Assembly: GCF_000315625.1 (NCBI RefSeq)
Contig: NW_005434666.1
Span: 334,063-398,062, forward strand
DNA length: 64,000 nucleotides
Direction: 5' to 3'
DNA from: Guillardia theta CCMP2712
Taxonomy: Eukaryota; Cryptophyceae; Pyrenomonadales; Geminigeraceae
Positions 1 through 10,998 of this stretch are shown here, one piece after another. How positions within the stretch are numbered: position 1 is the stretch's first letter; each line of letters starts with the position of its first letter. The notes beneath the pieces were generated by a model. It saw only the letters and a list, made by a program, of their open reading frames with translations, did not search any database and was not told the DNA's origin. The translations under genes were made by a program, and so were the position numbers.

Positions 1-458
1 CGCAAGGGTCAACTGGAATGCGTCCAAGAGCTGATAGGTGAGCGTGTCCTCTACCACTGAGAACGTCTGACCACGAGGATCCAAGGCTGCAACGCCAAGA
101 TCGACCTCGCGAACAAGCTCGGGGTCACGGCATTGATGGAGACGGCGAAACATGGGCACGAACAATGCCTGGCTCTGCTGCTTGCCAGCAAGGCAGACGT
201 GAACAAGAGCGACGACAAGGGATTTTCCGCTCTCATGCATGCTGCTGAGGTGACGTGCTGACCGACCCGAAGGCTCGTTGACGTCTTTGACTGCAGAAGG
301 ACAACGTTGACTGTGTCCAGCTACTTCTGAATCACGAGGCATCGCCCAAGCAGAGGAGTTTGAATGGCAAGACTGCAGAGACTCTGGCGCCGCCCAATAG
401 CAAAAGCCTGCGAGCCATCCAGATCGTCTCGCAGGCAAGTCTAGGCAACAGCTCGTGA
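1..458 (+). CDS. Ankyrin-repeat protein, 3' end (5' truncated by window)
   Basis: Three exons read in one frame: 1-37, 86-249 and 297-458 (TGA 456-458). The introns 38-85 and 250-296 are 48 and 47 bp and have GT-AG ends. The spliced product has about two and a half ankyrin repeats. Visible hallmarks are GVTALMETAKHGHEQCLALL, the inter-repeat ADVNKSDDKGFSALMHAA and DNVDCVQLLLNHEAS. The last 25 residues leave the repeat pattern. Ankyrin repeats are protein-binding scaffolds, so no specific function can be read from this fragment. The 5' end lies outside the window, so any signalling or catalytic domain in front of the repeats cannot be seen. Confidence 0.85.
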
Positions 459-796
459 TGACGAGGTGAGAGGAGCCTGGCGGCTGCCCTGGGATGTTCG
501 CGTCCTCCAGGTCTCCCCGCCTCCCCCCAAGGAAAGGCGAGGAGATGCACGGGTGATCTGCATGGCGGGAGGAGCAGGGAGAAGGAGGGAACCTAAAGGA
601 AGGAACAGAGATCGTCGTTAGCAGGAAGGACGGAGAGGAGAGGAGGAGGAAGGGGAGCTGGGGAAGGGAGGGAGAGCAAGGGGCAGGGGATGATGTGGAG
701 GAATAAGAACAAGCTTGGCTCCATCTAAATCTGGATTTTCATAACCAAGACATAAATAACATGAATGGGGAACAGGAGCTATGTTCGGCCCAGTCG
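459..796. other. Convergent gap between the ankyrin gene and the GCC2/GCC3 gene
   Basis: This is a tail-to-tail spacer of 338 bp. It is purine-rich on the + strand, notably GGA/GAG runs around 600-690, and probably holds both 3' UTRs. No convincing coding exon is seen. Confidence 0.6.
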
Positions 797-3700
797 CTAT
801 GTACAGCATCGGGAAATGATCTCTTCACCCCGAGGATCCTTGAGGAGCAACGCGAACTGGCACAAGGCAGGGCATTCCACGCACGACGTCCTGTCGGCAT
901 TGGGGTAGAAGCCAGCAGAGCACTCGCTGCATACTGTCGACCCTGACCCACGGAGAGTGAGACCGATCCTTCCCCCTCCTCCTCCCCACTCCTCCTCCTC
1001 CTCCACCTCCTCCTCCTCCTCCTCCTCCTCCTCCACCACCACCACCTCCTCCTCCTCCTCCTCCTTACCCACGACCGACGTGACGCTCCCGTTGACGCAC
1101 GGGCTGCATGGCTCAATGCCGAATTGTCCAAACTGACCAGGAGGGCAGAGAGGCGAGCAGCCACTGGCTCCTACATTCGATGCGCCTACTCGAACATTCA
1201 ACTCTCGGTTATGAGTCAGGCAACCTGCGCACCTGGAGGAGGCGAGGAGGTGCCCGGGGGACAAGCCTTGCAAGCCGTCAGCCCAAGCTCGTCCGCATAC
1301 GTTCCTTGCGTGCAGGGTTGGCAGGGCTGCACACGGTTCTGATCATAAGTGCCTGCACGGTGACACGTCAGCACGCAGATTTGTATGGCGGGATGGCTGG
1401 ACATGGAAAGAGGAGGAGCAGAAGGAGCAAGAAGAGGAGAGGGAGAGGGAGAGGGAGAGGGAGAGGGAGAGGGAGAGGGAGGGGTGGGGGGGGGGGCAAG
1501 GAAGAAAGTCCAGAGCAAGAGACTGACCGATAGCGCAGAAGTCGCTGCATTGTTGCGCTAGGGTGCTCCCGACATTGCTGGTGTACTTGCCCTCCTGGCA
1601 CGCCTTGCACCCGCTCTGACCCAACTCGTTCTGATACGTCCCTTCTTCGCACGGAAAGCAGGCGGCAGAGCCCGCGGCCTTGGAGTACCGTCCGGCCGGG
1701 CATGGGAGGCACTGGACGAGGGAGTTGGAGGCATACGAGAAGAAACCAGGAGGGCAGGAGGAGAACAAGAACTCGAACTTGACAGGCTCCCCGCTCAAGG
1801 CGCCCATTCCAGCTGCCTCCCACCACGAGGAGAGGAGCATCTTCGAACGAGCCCCGGGCAGGCTGTAGCCGCATGCTGCATCGAGGCAGGCGAGCTGCCA
1901 GACGCTCCTCCCGGCAGAAGTCTTGAGTGACAAGATCGCCTCGCTGGTCTGCCCGTACCGCCATTCCGGCAGAGAGCAACGGACAACATCCGCAACCTGA
2001 AAAAGTGGAGAAGGAGGAGGAGGAGGAGGAGGAGGAGGAGGAGGAGGAGGAGGAGGAGGAGGAGGAGGAGGAGGAGGAGGAGGAGGAGGAGGAGGAGGAG
2101 GAGAAGTCAAGAAACGAGGCTCAAGAGCATTGCAGGGGACCTGAGCTTGAGAGGCGTCGAGAAAGTTTCCCCTGTCGTCGAGGAAGTCCGCCGTCTTCGA
2201 CTCTACGTAGGTGGAGCCAAGACTCCATCGACACGTGTAGCCCTCCGAGAGCAGGAATCTTCCTCTGATCAGGACATAGGCCAGTCGAGAGCCTCGGGCA
2301 GCGACGTAGCCGGGCGAGTTGACGTTCGAGTTGGCCACGTCGACACTCGGGGAGTCACCGACCGTCTGGTTGACCCGCACCCAGTAGGACTTTAGCTGGA
2401 CGTTCTCTAGGTAGCTCAACCGGCCGGACGTGAACAGGCTCTGGACAAGGACGTCATTGACGCTGACGTTGTAAATCCGGAACAGAGACATGAAGCCTGC
2501 AAGGTGGGGGGTCAGTTCAGGCGTGTAAGAGCGAATTCAAAATTGCGGACCTCTGTGCGAGAAATATTTCCCACTCTCGTGAGAGTTGTAAGCGCCTCCT
2601 ATGTTGAACAAGGCTGGGATTTTGGAGGACCAGTAGTCTTGCATGCTGGGGTAGAGAATGGTTCCACAGGAGGAGGAGGAACATGCTGGCTGTCGCCCAA
2701 CGAGGTTCCCGTCTACGAAGAGGCTGATGGATTGGTTATCGTACGTGGCAACGATGTGGTACCACTTGCTCCATGTGAAGTTCTCGATGCCTCGAACGAT
2801 CCTCGAGAACTTTCCCCTCTCTCCAGACAACCCCGGATACATGTACTGATTGAAGTCGTTGCTCTGCTCATTGTTCGCTTCTACTGAGATCTCAAAGAAG
2901 AGGAAGAGTCTTTTCCGATCTTTTGCGTCCAGCCAGTAGCCCAGGCTCCATCCCTTCTCATAGTTGGTGCCCTGCTCCACGGCGTTAGCAAGCCCATGGA
3001 TCTGGTTTGCTTCCTTGACATTCATCAGAGCCCAAGTCTCGATCGACATTGCAAACTTGGGAAGCTTGTTCATGGCAGTCAGGGCTTCAACCTCGCCCAC
3101 CACCAGCCCAGGGTTGTTGACCGCATCAAAGTATAGGCTCTGCACGACCCCATTGTTCGCTAGGAACGTCTGCAGGCCCATCGGGTGGGCCCCACTAACT
3201 TCCCACTCAGTTCCCTCTGTGCACGACGGGCCCCTCAGCTCCGCCTGTCCATACCCACTTGACCCCAGCTGGTCCTTGACCTGCGAAGGAGCCACGACGA
3301 GTGCCCTGCCCTCCTTACATCCTAGCTCGTCCCTCGCTGCCCGGGAGTAGGAAGACTGGTAGATCAGCGACTCGCTGTCGAACTTCCACCAGCCCACCAG
3401 CCCGAAGGTAGACCAGTCAAGGCAGTCTTGATCGCCCCTCCCGAGATACCCCAGCGTCGTCTTCCCTTCCGGACAGGTCAGGCAAGCCGAGGCCCCTCGT
3501 CCTGAGAACTCCCCATCAGCACAAGTCCAGCAGACTGAAGAGCCAGATGAAAGCGAGTAGCTTCCATTCTGACAGATGTGACAGGCATCCTTGTTTGAAC
3601 TCGACACCTCCCCAGCGCTGCAGAGGTAACAGTAGACAGACCCTTCCACGTCGATGTACTCCCCTTCCCTGCACTCATCACAGCTAATGGCTCCCGTCCG

Positions 3701-5925
3701 ATTCGAAACTTTCCCCTTGCCGCAAGTCGAGCAGGACGTGGAGGCGTATAGATCGTTCGAGTGCCCTAGAGAGCAGAGCTCGCAGGGGCTGCTCGCAGTG
3801 TCCAGCCCCTTGCTCGAGGAAAAGGTCCCAGGAACGCAGTTGTGATGGCAGAAACTGACGCTGGTGGCCCCCTGGACCAACGTCCGCATGATCAGCCCGT
3901 TGGACGCATACAGATCGGTCCCGCTGACGTCCTGGAAGTAGACTTCACTTGCATTGTAGAAGTGGGTCTGATTGATCGTCACGGGGTCGTGCGGACATAA
4001 GGTGCAAGAGCTCGACGCTGATACGTCGGAGTACGTGTGGAGCGGACATTCTTCACACGAAGTGCCTCCCTCGCTTGCTAGATAGGATCCAGGGAGGCAG
4101 GGGAAGCAGTGGATCGATCCTGGAGCATTGTTGTAATATCCACGAGCACAACTTCTGCACCCTGCCGCATTCGGGATATCGCTGTAGGTACCAGGCTGGC
4201 ACGACTCGCACAGACTCTCGTTCGATCGATACTGGCCCGGCAGGCAGATGTAGATGCAGGAGGAGGAGCCGGGGAGCAAGGTTGTTTGGTTCGCAGGGCA
4301 GGTTGAGCAGGACCCAGACTGAGGCCCACTGAAGTATCCTACCGGGCAAGGATTGCACGCCAACGAGGCGACAGGGGAGAAGAAGCCTGCGACGCATCCC
4401 TGGCACTCGCTGGAGCCAACGGCCGAGAAGAAGCCGGCTTCACATGACTGACAGGTAGTCGCTCCCCCTTGCTCGATGATCTTGGATGTTGACAATGACT
4501 TCTCGCCGGCTCCACAGAGCAGACAAGAGGTGGACATGGTCATGACCGAGTAGCTTCCAGGCGCGCACGGCTCGCACTTCAACGGATTCCTTGACAGGCT
4601 GAGGAACCCCGGGGGGCAAAGCAGGACTGACTCAACGCTATTCGTCTCTTCAAACCAGATCATGCTGAAGTTCGCCTGGGTAGCCTTACAAGACAGAACA
4701 TGTGACGATGGATTACCTCGTGAACTGCTGCTGGACACGTCCCTACACTGGGCTCCTTCCCGGATATACAGGGATCGTTGATGTGGTTGTTGTAGTACCT
4801 CATCAAGTAATCGTCGGGGTTGCTGACATTCGCAGTCTGCAAGGGCAGGTAAGAAACCAAGAGAGTGCTTGGCGATCAGACCTGGACACTCAAGAGGGCC
4901 TTGTAGATCTGCAGGAGACGAGGTCAGGCGGACAATCGTGAGCGGCTGGCCGAACCTGAACTTCGAAGATCGGCTCGTTCAAAGCAGCGGAGCTGCCCAG
5001 AGCACCTATGGAAGGAGCGTTTCTGATTCCGTCCACCTTGCAACAATCAGAGCTGTCTCGGAGATGCAAGCTCCTCACCTTGAACTGAATTCTCTTCACC
5101 GATGAATTCGTCATCGTCCTCAGGTCCCACGGCACTTGAGCTAGGACTGTGAGGTTCCTTGGGTGTCAAACGCCCGACGCATCGTCCTCCCTCTTACCCA
5201 AGTCCACGACCCGATTCGCATCGAACCCACTCGTTGGATCCCTCGAGCCCCTCGTAGACCCCACACGATATTCGGCCCTGACTCCATCGATGAAGGTGGG
5301 AAGGTCCTTGGGGTTGGGCTCCCTGATACCAAATCCTAGAGGCAACGGGGGTCTTTTCATCATGCTCACTTGGCCGTAAGATTCGTAGAAAGTTGGCACG
5401 TAATAAGTCTCGTTCACTATGTACGCAGTCCCGTTCACGTCGAAGAACTGGCGCGATCGGATCTTGGGGAGGTAGAGGGCGTTGGTGACGTCCGCGGTCT
5501 CGTTTGTGATCGTTGCCTGCTGCGTGTCGAAGCCAGGAGGGAACAAGATGCGAACCATGGTGAGGTACGATCTGTCGTTGTAAGTCGGGTTCTCAACGAC
5601 GTTATCGCAAGCCCACTTGTTGAAGAAGCTTGTTGAAGTTGTCTGTCAAAGTTGTCAGCAGGTTCTCAGAACATAAGCAGGCAAGGCCTACATCGTATTT
5701 GCACATGGGCCCAGGGTACAGGTCTAACGAGATTTCTGCTGTTGACATCATTCCTGCTCCATACTCCGACAAGGAAATGTTGGCGTTGACAGGGAGGACA
5801 CATGGAAGGGACGGGCAGTCCCCGCTGTGCAGGAGCAGGCTGGGAGGAGACAAGGAGTCAACGAGAAGGGAGGAGACGAGAAAGAGCCATGACAGGAGGA
5901 GGCCTCTTGCTGCTCGCGCTGCCAT
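797..5925 (-). CDS. Large secreted cysteine-rich protein with GCC2/GCC3 repeats and a LamG-like domain
   Basis: Eleven phase-consistent exons: 5925-5692, 5615-5198, 5146-4956, 4908-4882, 4836-4717, 4675-2551, 2496-2141, 1996-1528, 1352-1233, 1185-1069 and 933-797. They give about 1437 residues. The N-terminus is a signal peptide (hydrophobic LLLSWLFLVSSLLVDS). From about residue 340 there are many ephrin-receptor-like GCC2/GCC3 modules of the form CPPGxxS...C..C..G.YS...G...C..C. Around residues 870-1040 lies a LamG/concanavalin-like fold with the signature WYHIVATYDNQSISLFVDGN. Another LamG-like or unknown stretch follows, then further GCC2/GCC3 modules. N-glycosylation sequons are frequent. 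Such proteins are cell-surface or extracellular adhesion and coat proteins in protists; the ligand is unknown. The last exon and stop are the least certain part. The gene sits head-to-head with the WD40 gene at 6421. Confidence 0.85.
965..1066. repeat. (CCT/CTC)n trinucleotide tract in an intron
   Basis: This is a nearly pure CTC/CCT/CAC run lying inside the intron 934-1068 of the minus-strand GCC2/GCC3 gene, where it reads as GGA/GTG. It also creates artificial poly-Glu or poly-Arg reading frames on the minus strand. Confidence 0.85.
1436..1497. repeat. (GAGAGG)n hexamer tract in an intron
   Basis: A GAGAGG repeat grading into a G-run lies within the intron 1353-1527 of the GCC2/GCC3 gene. 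On the sense (minus) strand it is CTCTCC, a pyrimidine tract. Confidence 0.8.
2010..2103. repeat. (GGA)n tract, a pyrimidine (TCC)n run on the sense strand, in a 144-bp intron
   Basis: About 30 GGA units lie inside the intron 1997-2140 of the minus-strand gene. On the sense strand the intron ends (TCC)n-CCACTTTTTCAG, so the tract extends the polypyrimidine tract of the 3' splice site. Read through, it would give a poly-proline run. The donor CAG|GTCCCC and acceptor CAG|GTTGCG keep phase 0 without it. Confidence 0.8.
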
Positions 5926-6420
5926 GCGGGCTCCGCTGCTTCACTGCCTGCCCTGCATGTTCAGGTCGCCCCCTCCCACCGCAAGGGACATTCCAGACTG
6001 AGCCGTTATTAACGGTTGAAACAAGTTACAATTTTGACGTTGCAGACGTTACACTCAAGGCTGACCACCCCGTCGGTCGGGCCCGTTCGGCCGCAGAGAG
6101 CGAGTCCCGGGCTCGGGGAGTCCGGGCCCGTCCGATTATCTCATCCCCCGGCCGCGAAAGCCGCGTCCGAGCCTGTCTAGCCGGGGCCCCGCCGCCCGCC
6201 GGGGGCGACTGACTCATCAGTGACGGCGATCGGACTCGGAAGCTGGCTCGGAAGTCAGGGGAAAGTAGGGGAGGCGGGCTCACCGACTGGCATGGCCAGG
6301 ATCGACGAGTGAAGAGCGAGGAAGAGGAGAAGAGCCGGGAAGGAAGGAAGGAAGAGGAGAGGAGAGGAGAGGAGAGGAGAGAAAAGGGAAGAATAGCAGG
6401 CAGGAGCAGCAGCTCGCAGC
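5926..6420. promoter_or_regulatory. Divergent intergenic region with a GC-rich island
   Basis: This spacer lies between two gene starts. A GC-rich block at about 6056-6260 contains GGGCCCG and CCGGGGCCCC self-complementary words and a TGACTCA heptamer at 6210-6216. A GGAGA pentamer run follows at 6351-6384. It is interpreted as a bidirectional promoter region because of its position only. No TATA box stands out. Confidence 0.45.
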
Positions 6421-9400
6421 ATGCTGTCGCTCTTGTATCGAGCTCTGGATGACACGAAGGTGAGAGGCGACGGATCTGCGACGACATGCTGATTGACTGC
6501 CGGCAGACGCGGTGCGCCAGCATCCACCCGTCGATGCCATGGGTGGCAGCCGGCGACGACCGTGGATACGTGGGAGCAGTGCTGAGGGTGTGCATTGCTG
6601 ACGGGGTCGACAGGTCTCGATCCACGACTACTCTCAGAACATGCAGATGTACAAGGCAAGGAGCTTCGCCTCGCTCCTCACGCTGATGTCCCTCCCGCAG
6701 GCCCAGGTCGAGCAGGGACTAGAGGGGAGGGCCATAGGAGCCAAGTGCTCGCCTGTCCGCCACCTGATCTTCTGCGATGCACACGCCAACGAATGGAAAG
6801 AGCGCGCGATCCTCGACGAAAGCCTGCCGCTTGAGGATGCGGCAACCTTCAAGGGAGACGCCTCGGGTCCTTCGGGCATGATGGACGGGGAGGCGAGGCT
6901 GCTCATCGTGACAGACTCTGCCCTCCTCTTCCTCGACTACATCACCCTCCAAGTGAAGGAGGTGCGGGGGATCGATCCTCGCTCCATCCTTCAGCTGCAC
7001 CTGGTGCGCCTTGCTATGCCCTCTCCGCCCTCCTGACAGGCTGCAGGTCCCTGGCAGGCGAATTCCCCGAGTCGCCTGCGCATGCTCAGACGGGATCGTT
7101 CGCATCCTGAGCTGCTCAATGCAGGCAGGAGCGGCAAAAGAGCTGCAGAGCGGACGCTCCCGTGCCCTTGCCCACCTCTCCTCGTGCGCCTCGTGCAAGC
7201 CCAAGGAGGGCCGTGAGCATGTCATGAAGGTCGGGCTGGTGGCAGCAAGCTCAGACGGATACATCCACTTGTGGGACCTCAACAACTCGCAGAATGTGAG
7301 GATTCTGCTCTGCCCCACTCCCCAACCTCCTCCTCCACTTCTACCTTCCCCCTTTCTCAGTTACTGCACTCTGCTTCTCTTTCTTTCCCTGTTCCTTTGC
7401 CCTCCTTGTCTTCATACTCTCCCTCAACAGCAGTCCATGCAGGTATCCACTGTGCAAGCTGCCGGACACATCCAGTCCCTCGCGCCCTCCTCCCCTGCAT
7501 GCCAGAGCTTCGTTGTGATGTACGTGGACAAGACCATGGGGGTAACTTGACCATGTGCCCATCGGACTCTCCTGACTTGTAGTGAAGATGTGGGAGGTCA
7601 GCCCTCAGCTGCGGGAGGTCCAAAGGTGCTGAAGGGTGTCAGACCATCCTGGACTGAACAGGAGGAGCGCAGGTTGAAGCTCCATGAGGCGAAGACAAGA
7701 CAGGGAAACGCATCCCTCGATCACGTCGTTGGTCTGCGACAAGTGAGTCAGGAATTCCTTCCGCCACCCCCCCTCCCCCCATCCTCCTCCTCCTCCTCCT
7801 CCTCCTCCTCCTCCTCTTCCTCCTCCTCTCCCTCTCATCCCTCTCTCCTCGTCCTCAAGCTGATCACGGATGCAACAGCGGCATCCCCACGGGCTAGTTT
7901 GGCTCCTGCTGGGCTCGAAGCACGCAAATATCGAGCTTCTCTCCTCTCACTGCAGCGCAAGCGGCTTCATGGTGGAGGCGACTCGGGACTACACAAGTTT
8001 GCTGCACCTACCGGATGTGATGGGGCGAGGAGACAAGAAGATGCCGAGCAAGTGAGACTTTTCTTCCCCTCTGATCTCCATCCTGCTCTGCTCTGCTCTG
8101 CTCTGCTCTGCTCTGGCCGCTACCCCCCGTCCGATCCCCACTCCTCGAACCTCTCGCCACTTCTGCTCTCCGATCCTCTCTTCGTGTAGAAGTATGACAG
8201 CAGGTAGGTTCAAGATGTACGCTGCTGTTTCCTCCGAGCTGCAAGGAGACGTGCTCGGGCTGGCGACGAGCCACGGGTTGCTGGTGACCGAGCATGTGCT
8301 TTCTCCCCCTCGCATGCTGACAGTCTGCACGAGGTCTTTCGCCTTGAGATGGGAGGAGGGAATCACGTGCAGGTACGAGGGACGCGCGGGGAGAGGAGGA
8401 GGTGACTGCTGTTGGCGCAGGAGGTGCAGCCGGAGAGCGTGGAGGCGAGCAAGAGCTTCGTGATGCTGGAGAGGAATGCTAACGACAAGCATGTGGAGTT
8501 CTCCCTCCTCCATGGCTCTGTCTCTGTACCGAATCATCCTCTCCCTCCCTGCACGGGGCATCTGCCGATGCTGAGGGTGGAGTGGAGACATGCCCTTCCT
8601 GGGGAAGCCTTCGCTGCTGACGATCAGGACGTCAGCTCGAGGCTCCCTGTGCTCAAGACAGCTGGGGAAGGCAGAGGAAGTATCCTCTCCATCCTCTCTC
8701 ATAAGCCCCCGAGCCCCCAGGACCCCAGCACGAGACGCGTGCAGTTCGTGCGTAGGAAGGAGGGGAAGTTTCACGTCGTTGAGGCGATGAGCTGCCAGGA
8801 TGCGGCGTGGGACTCGGAAGGAGAGAAATGTGCTGTCCTCCTCCCTCATAGTCCCTCCAACATCCCCAGAGGTGACGGGGAGCACAACTTTTCCACCGCA
8901 GCGGTCGTGCTCGACTGGTCCGGTGATCATGCACGGGCGAGGAGAGCGGAGATAATTTTACAGGTGAGAAGGAAGGGGAGGAAGGAGGGAAGAGAGGAGG
9001 GAAGAGAGGAAGAAAGAGAGCAGGGGAGGGAGAGGGGGAGAGGGAGAGGAGGAGGGAGGGAGGAAATGGAGAGGTTGAGGAGAGTGGAATGTTTTGACAT
9101 GAGGGATAGGCAAACGTAGAGAAGCTGCTTGATGGTGCTCTGCTCTGCGGGATTTTTGCAAAGAAGGAAGGACAGGGTTCGGGCTGCATGTTCTACCAGT
9201 GGGATGGATCTCCTGCCTCCGCCGTGCTCCCAGTGCGTGCTTCCCCTTCCACCCCCATTCCTCGTCCTCGTCCTCCTTGCTTTCCTCGTCCACCTGCCTT
9301 CTCCTTGTTCGTTCTTCCCGCCTACTTCCATGTACCTTCTTGCTCCATTCCTGTTTCTTTGTCTCCTCCTTCCTCCTCGCCCTTTCCTTCGCTTCATTTA

Positions 9401-10868
9401 ACAGCCGTGATCACGCGGCACAGGCACCTGACATGGTCAAGTGGTCGAGGACCCGAACCATGTGTGCGGCAGCGTACAAGGTAAATGAGATGATGATGGA
9501 GGAGAAGAGGAAGTTGAAGAAAGGAGGAGAAGAGGGGAGAAGGAGAGCGGGAGAGAACAGAGGAGGGGAGAAGAGAGTTGGGGAGGAGAGCGGGAGAGAA
9601 GAGAGGAGGGGAGAAGAGGAGGGGAGGAGAGCGGGAGAGAACAGAGGAGAGAAGAGAGGAGGGGAGAAGAGGAGGGGAGAAGGAGAGGAAGGGAGAGGAA
9701 GGACCCAGAACATGAGAACAGAGCATTAGAGTGCTATCAGGTGTTGTGAGATGTTCCGAGACTTGGAAATGGAGGGTGTCAGACGAGAGGAGCGGCTGGG
9801 AGGGGAAGGAGTTGACGATCCGCCTGCAGAGTTTCATCTCGATCTTCCAAAGGCGACAGGAGGATGTGTACATGCAGGTTATGAGAACCATCTCGGCCGA
9901 ACCGACGGATGTCCTGTGGAGAAATGTCAGGCCGCCATGCTCCTCTCCCCTCCCTCCTCACTCTCTTCTCGCAGAGCATCCTCTTCTTCGCTTCCCGTCA
10001 CAGTCTTCACATGTGGTCGGCTGTTTTCCCAAACGACCAGCCCGTGGAGATAGGTCGGGCATTTTGACTAGCACCTGAACTTTTCCCGTTTGACTCGTCG
10101 GATCAGCATCGTCGACAAGGGACAAGATGAAACTCTTGGAGGAAGACTCGACTGATCGACCTTGCCAGCGTCCAGTGAGAAGAAAGGAAGTTCGTACACA
10201 GATTGTGACTTGTGACTTTCTCTCTCCCTCTCCTCTCCTCTCCTCTCCTCTCCTCTTTCATCGCCTCTGCTCAAATCCCCTCCTCTGCCTTCCTTTCCTG
10301 CTCTCTCCTTCCTCTTCCGTTGCACTCTGCCAGGTCTGTCCTCTAGGCCACTTGCACATCTTAGGCATGACCGACGAAGATCCTTCCTGTCTCATTGTCG
10401 CCTCCTCCTTGAAGCGCACCAACATCAACCTCCTTCCCCTCTGCTCAGATGCTCTTCGATTCCGAACTCTCGCTTCTACAGGTTCCTTTCCCAGTCCCAA
10501 TACTTCCCTCCTTTCTCTCTCTTTCTCTGTCTTTCTGCCTTTCTTGGCTCATCTCGCTCCTTTTCTCCTTCATCCTCGACGCCTCTTGTCCTCATTTCAC
10601 TTCCAGGACATTCCAAAGTTGCATGGAACGCGATCTCTCAGACCGACGAAGAAATGTACGAGAGGAGGACGTGGAGGGAGGAGGTGAACGAGGAGGTTTA
10701 CTCTGAGCAGGAAGCAGAAGCTTCTAGATGCAGCACGACCTCCCATGAGCAGCAAAACACTTCTTCTCCTCATGTGAGCTCGAGAGAGAAATTTTCAAAC
10801 GCTCACATTTCATGGTGCAGGATGTGGAGGCTGGAGATGCAGAGGAGCCTTCGAGCAAGAGGAGTTGA
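6421..10868 (+). CDS. WD40-repeat protein resembling TWD40-2 (TSET/TPLATE adaptor complex subunit)
   Basis: This is a multi-exon gene. Phase-checked exons include 6421-6459, 6507-6569, 6614-7003, 7047-7295 and 7431-7541. Later exons follow up to the TGA at 10866-10868. The conceptual protein has WD40 blades such as SIHPSMPWVAAGDDRGY, LVAASSDGYIHLWDL and VVMYVDKTMG. Recalled plant TWD40-2 sequence aligns in order over most of the length. Matches include the HPxxPW start, the GADKTLAIW-like blade and KMYAAVSSELQGDVLGLA. They continue with AWDSEGEKCAVLLP, DGALLCGIFAK with YQWDG, and DVLWRN|SILFFASRHSLHMW with a charged helix behind it. TWD40-2 is a beta-propeller subunit of the TSET/TPLATE complex acting in membrane traffic. 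Plant homologues are much longer at the C-terminus; here the gene ends in an acidic tail (GDAEEPSSKRS). One junction near 7550-7640 does not splice cleanly. It could instead be another WD40 family. Confidence 0.6.
7766..7836. repeat. (TCC)n intronic pyrimidine tract
   Basis: A TCC trinucleotide run lies in the intron that begins at the donor CAA|GTGAGTC (about 7742) of the WD40 gene. It lies upstream of the 3' splice site on the sense strand. Confidence 0.8.
8082..8114. repeat. (CTCTG)n pentamer repeat in an intron
   Basis: About six units of GCTCT/CTCTG lie within the intron that starts at the GTGAGACTT donor (about 8052) of the WD40 gene. Confidence 0.8.
9485..9712. repeat. GA-rich degenerate minisatellite in an intron
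   Basis: The stretch repeats the words GGGAGAAGAGAGG and GAGGAGGGGAGAAG with small changes. It starts at the AAG|GTAAATGAG donor of the WD40 gene. Here the sense strand is purine-rich, opposite to the TCC tracts. The antisense strand gives a spurious Ser/Pro/Leu reading frame. Confidence 0.7.
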
Positions 10869-10998
10869 CTGATTCTGTCCTTTCTACCTGTCCTGCCCTC
10901 CTCCCCAACCCTCTCCTCCCTCCCTCCTCCTCTCCTCCCGCTCTCCTGTCATCTGCGTACTGAGGACAGTCTTTGGCTCCCTGCCGGATCCTTCGTAC

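Noticed and set aside
739-1273. Arg/Trp-rich and Glu/Val-rich frames over the (CCT)n tract
   Set aside because: These are read-through of a low-complexity intron. Only the two flanking cysteine-rich exons look like protein.
1927-2268. Poly-glutamate frame on the + strand and poly-proline frame on the - strand
   Set aside because: Both come from one GGA/TCC tract that lies inside a phase-consistent intron of the GCC2/GCC3 gene.
9394-9891. Ser/Pro/Leu-rich antisense frames
   Set aside because: They mirror a GA-rich intron minisatellite of the WD40 gene.
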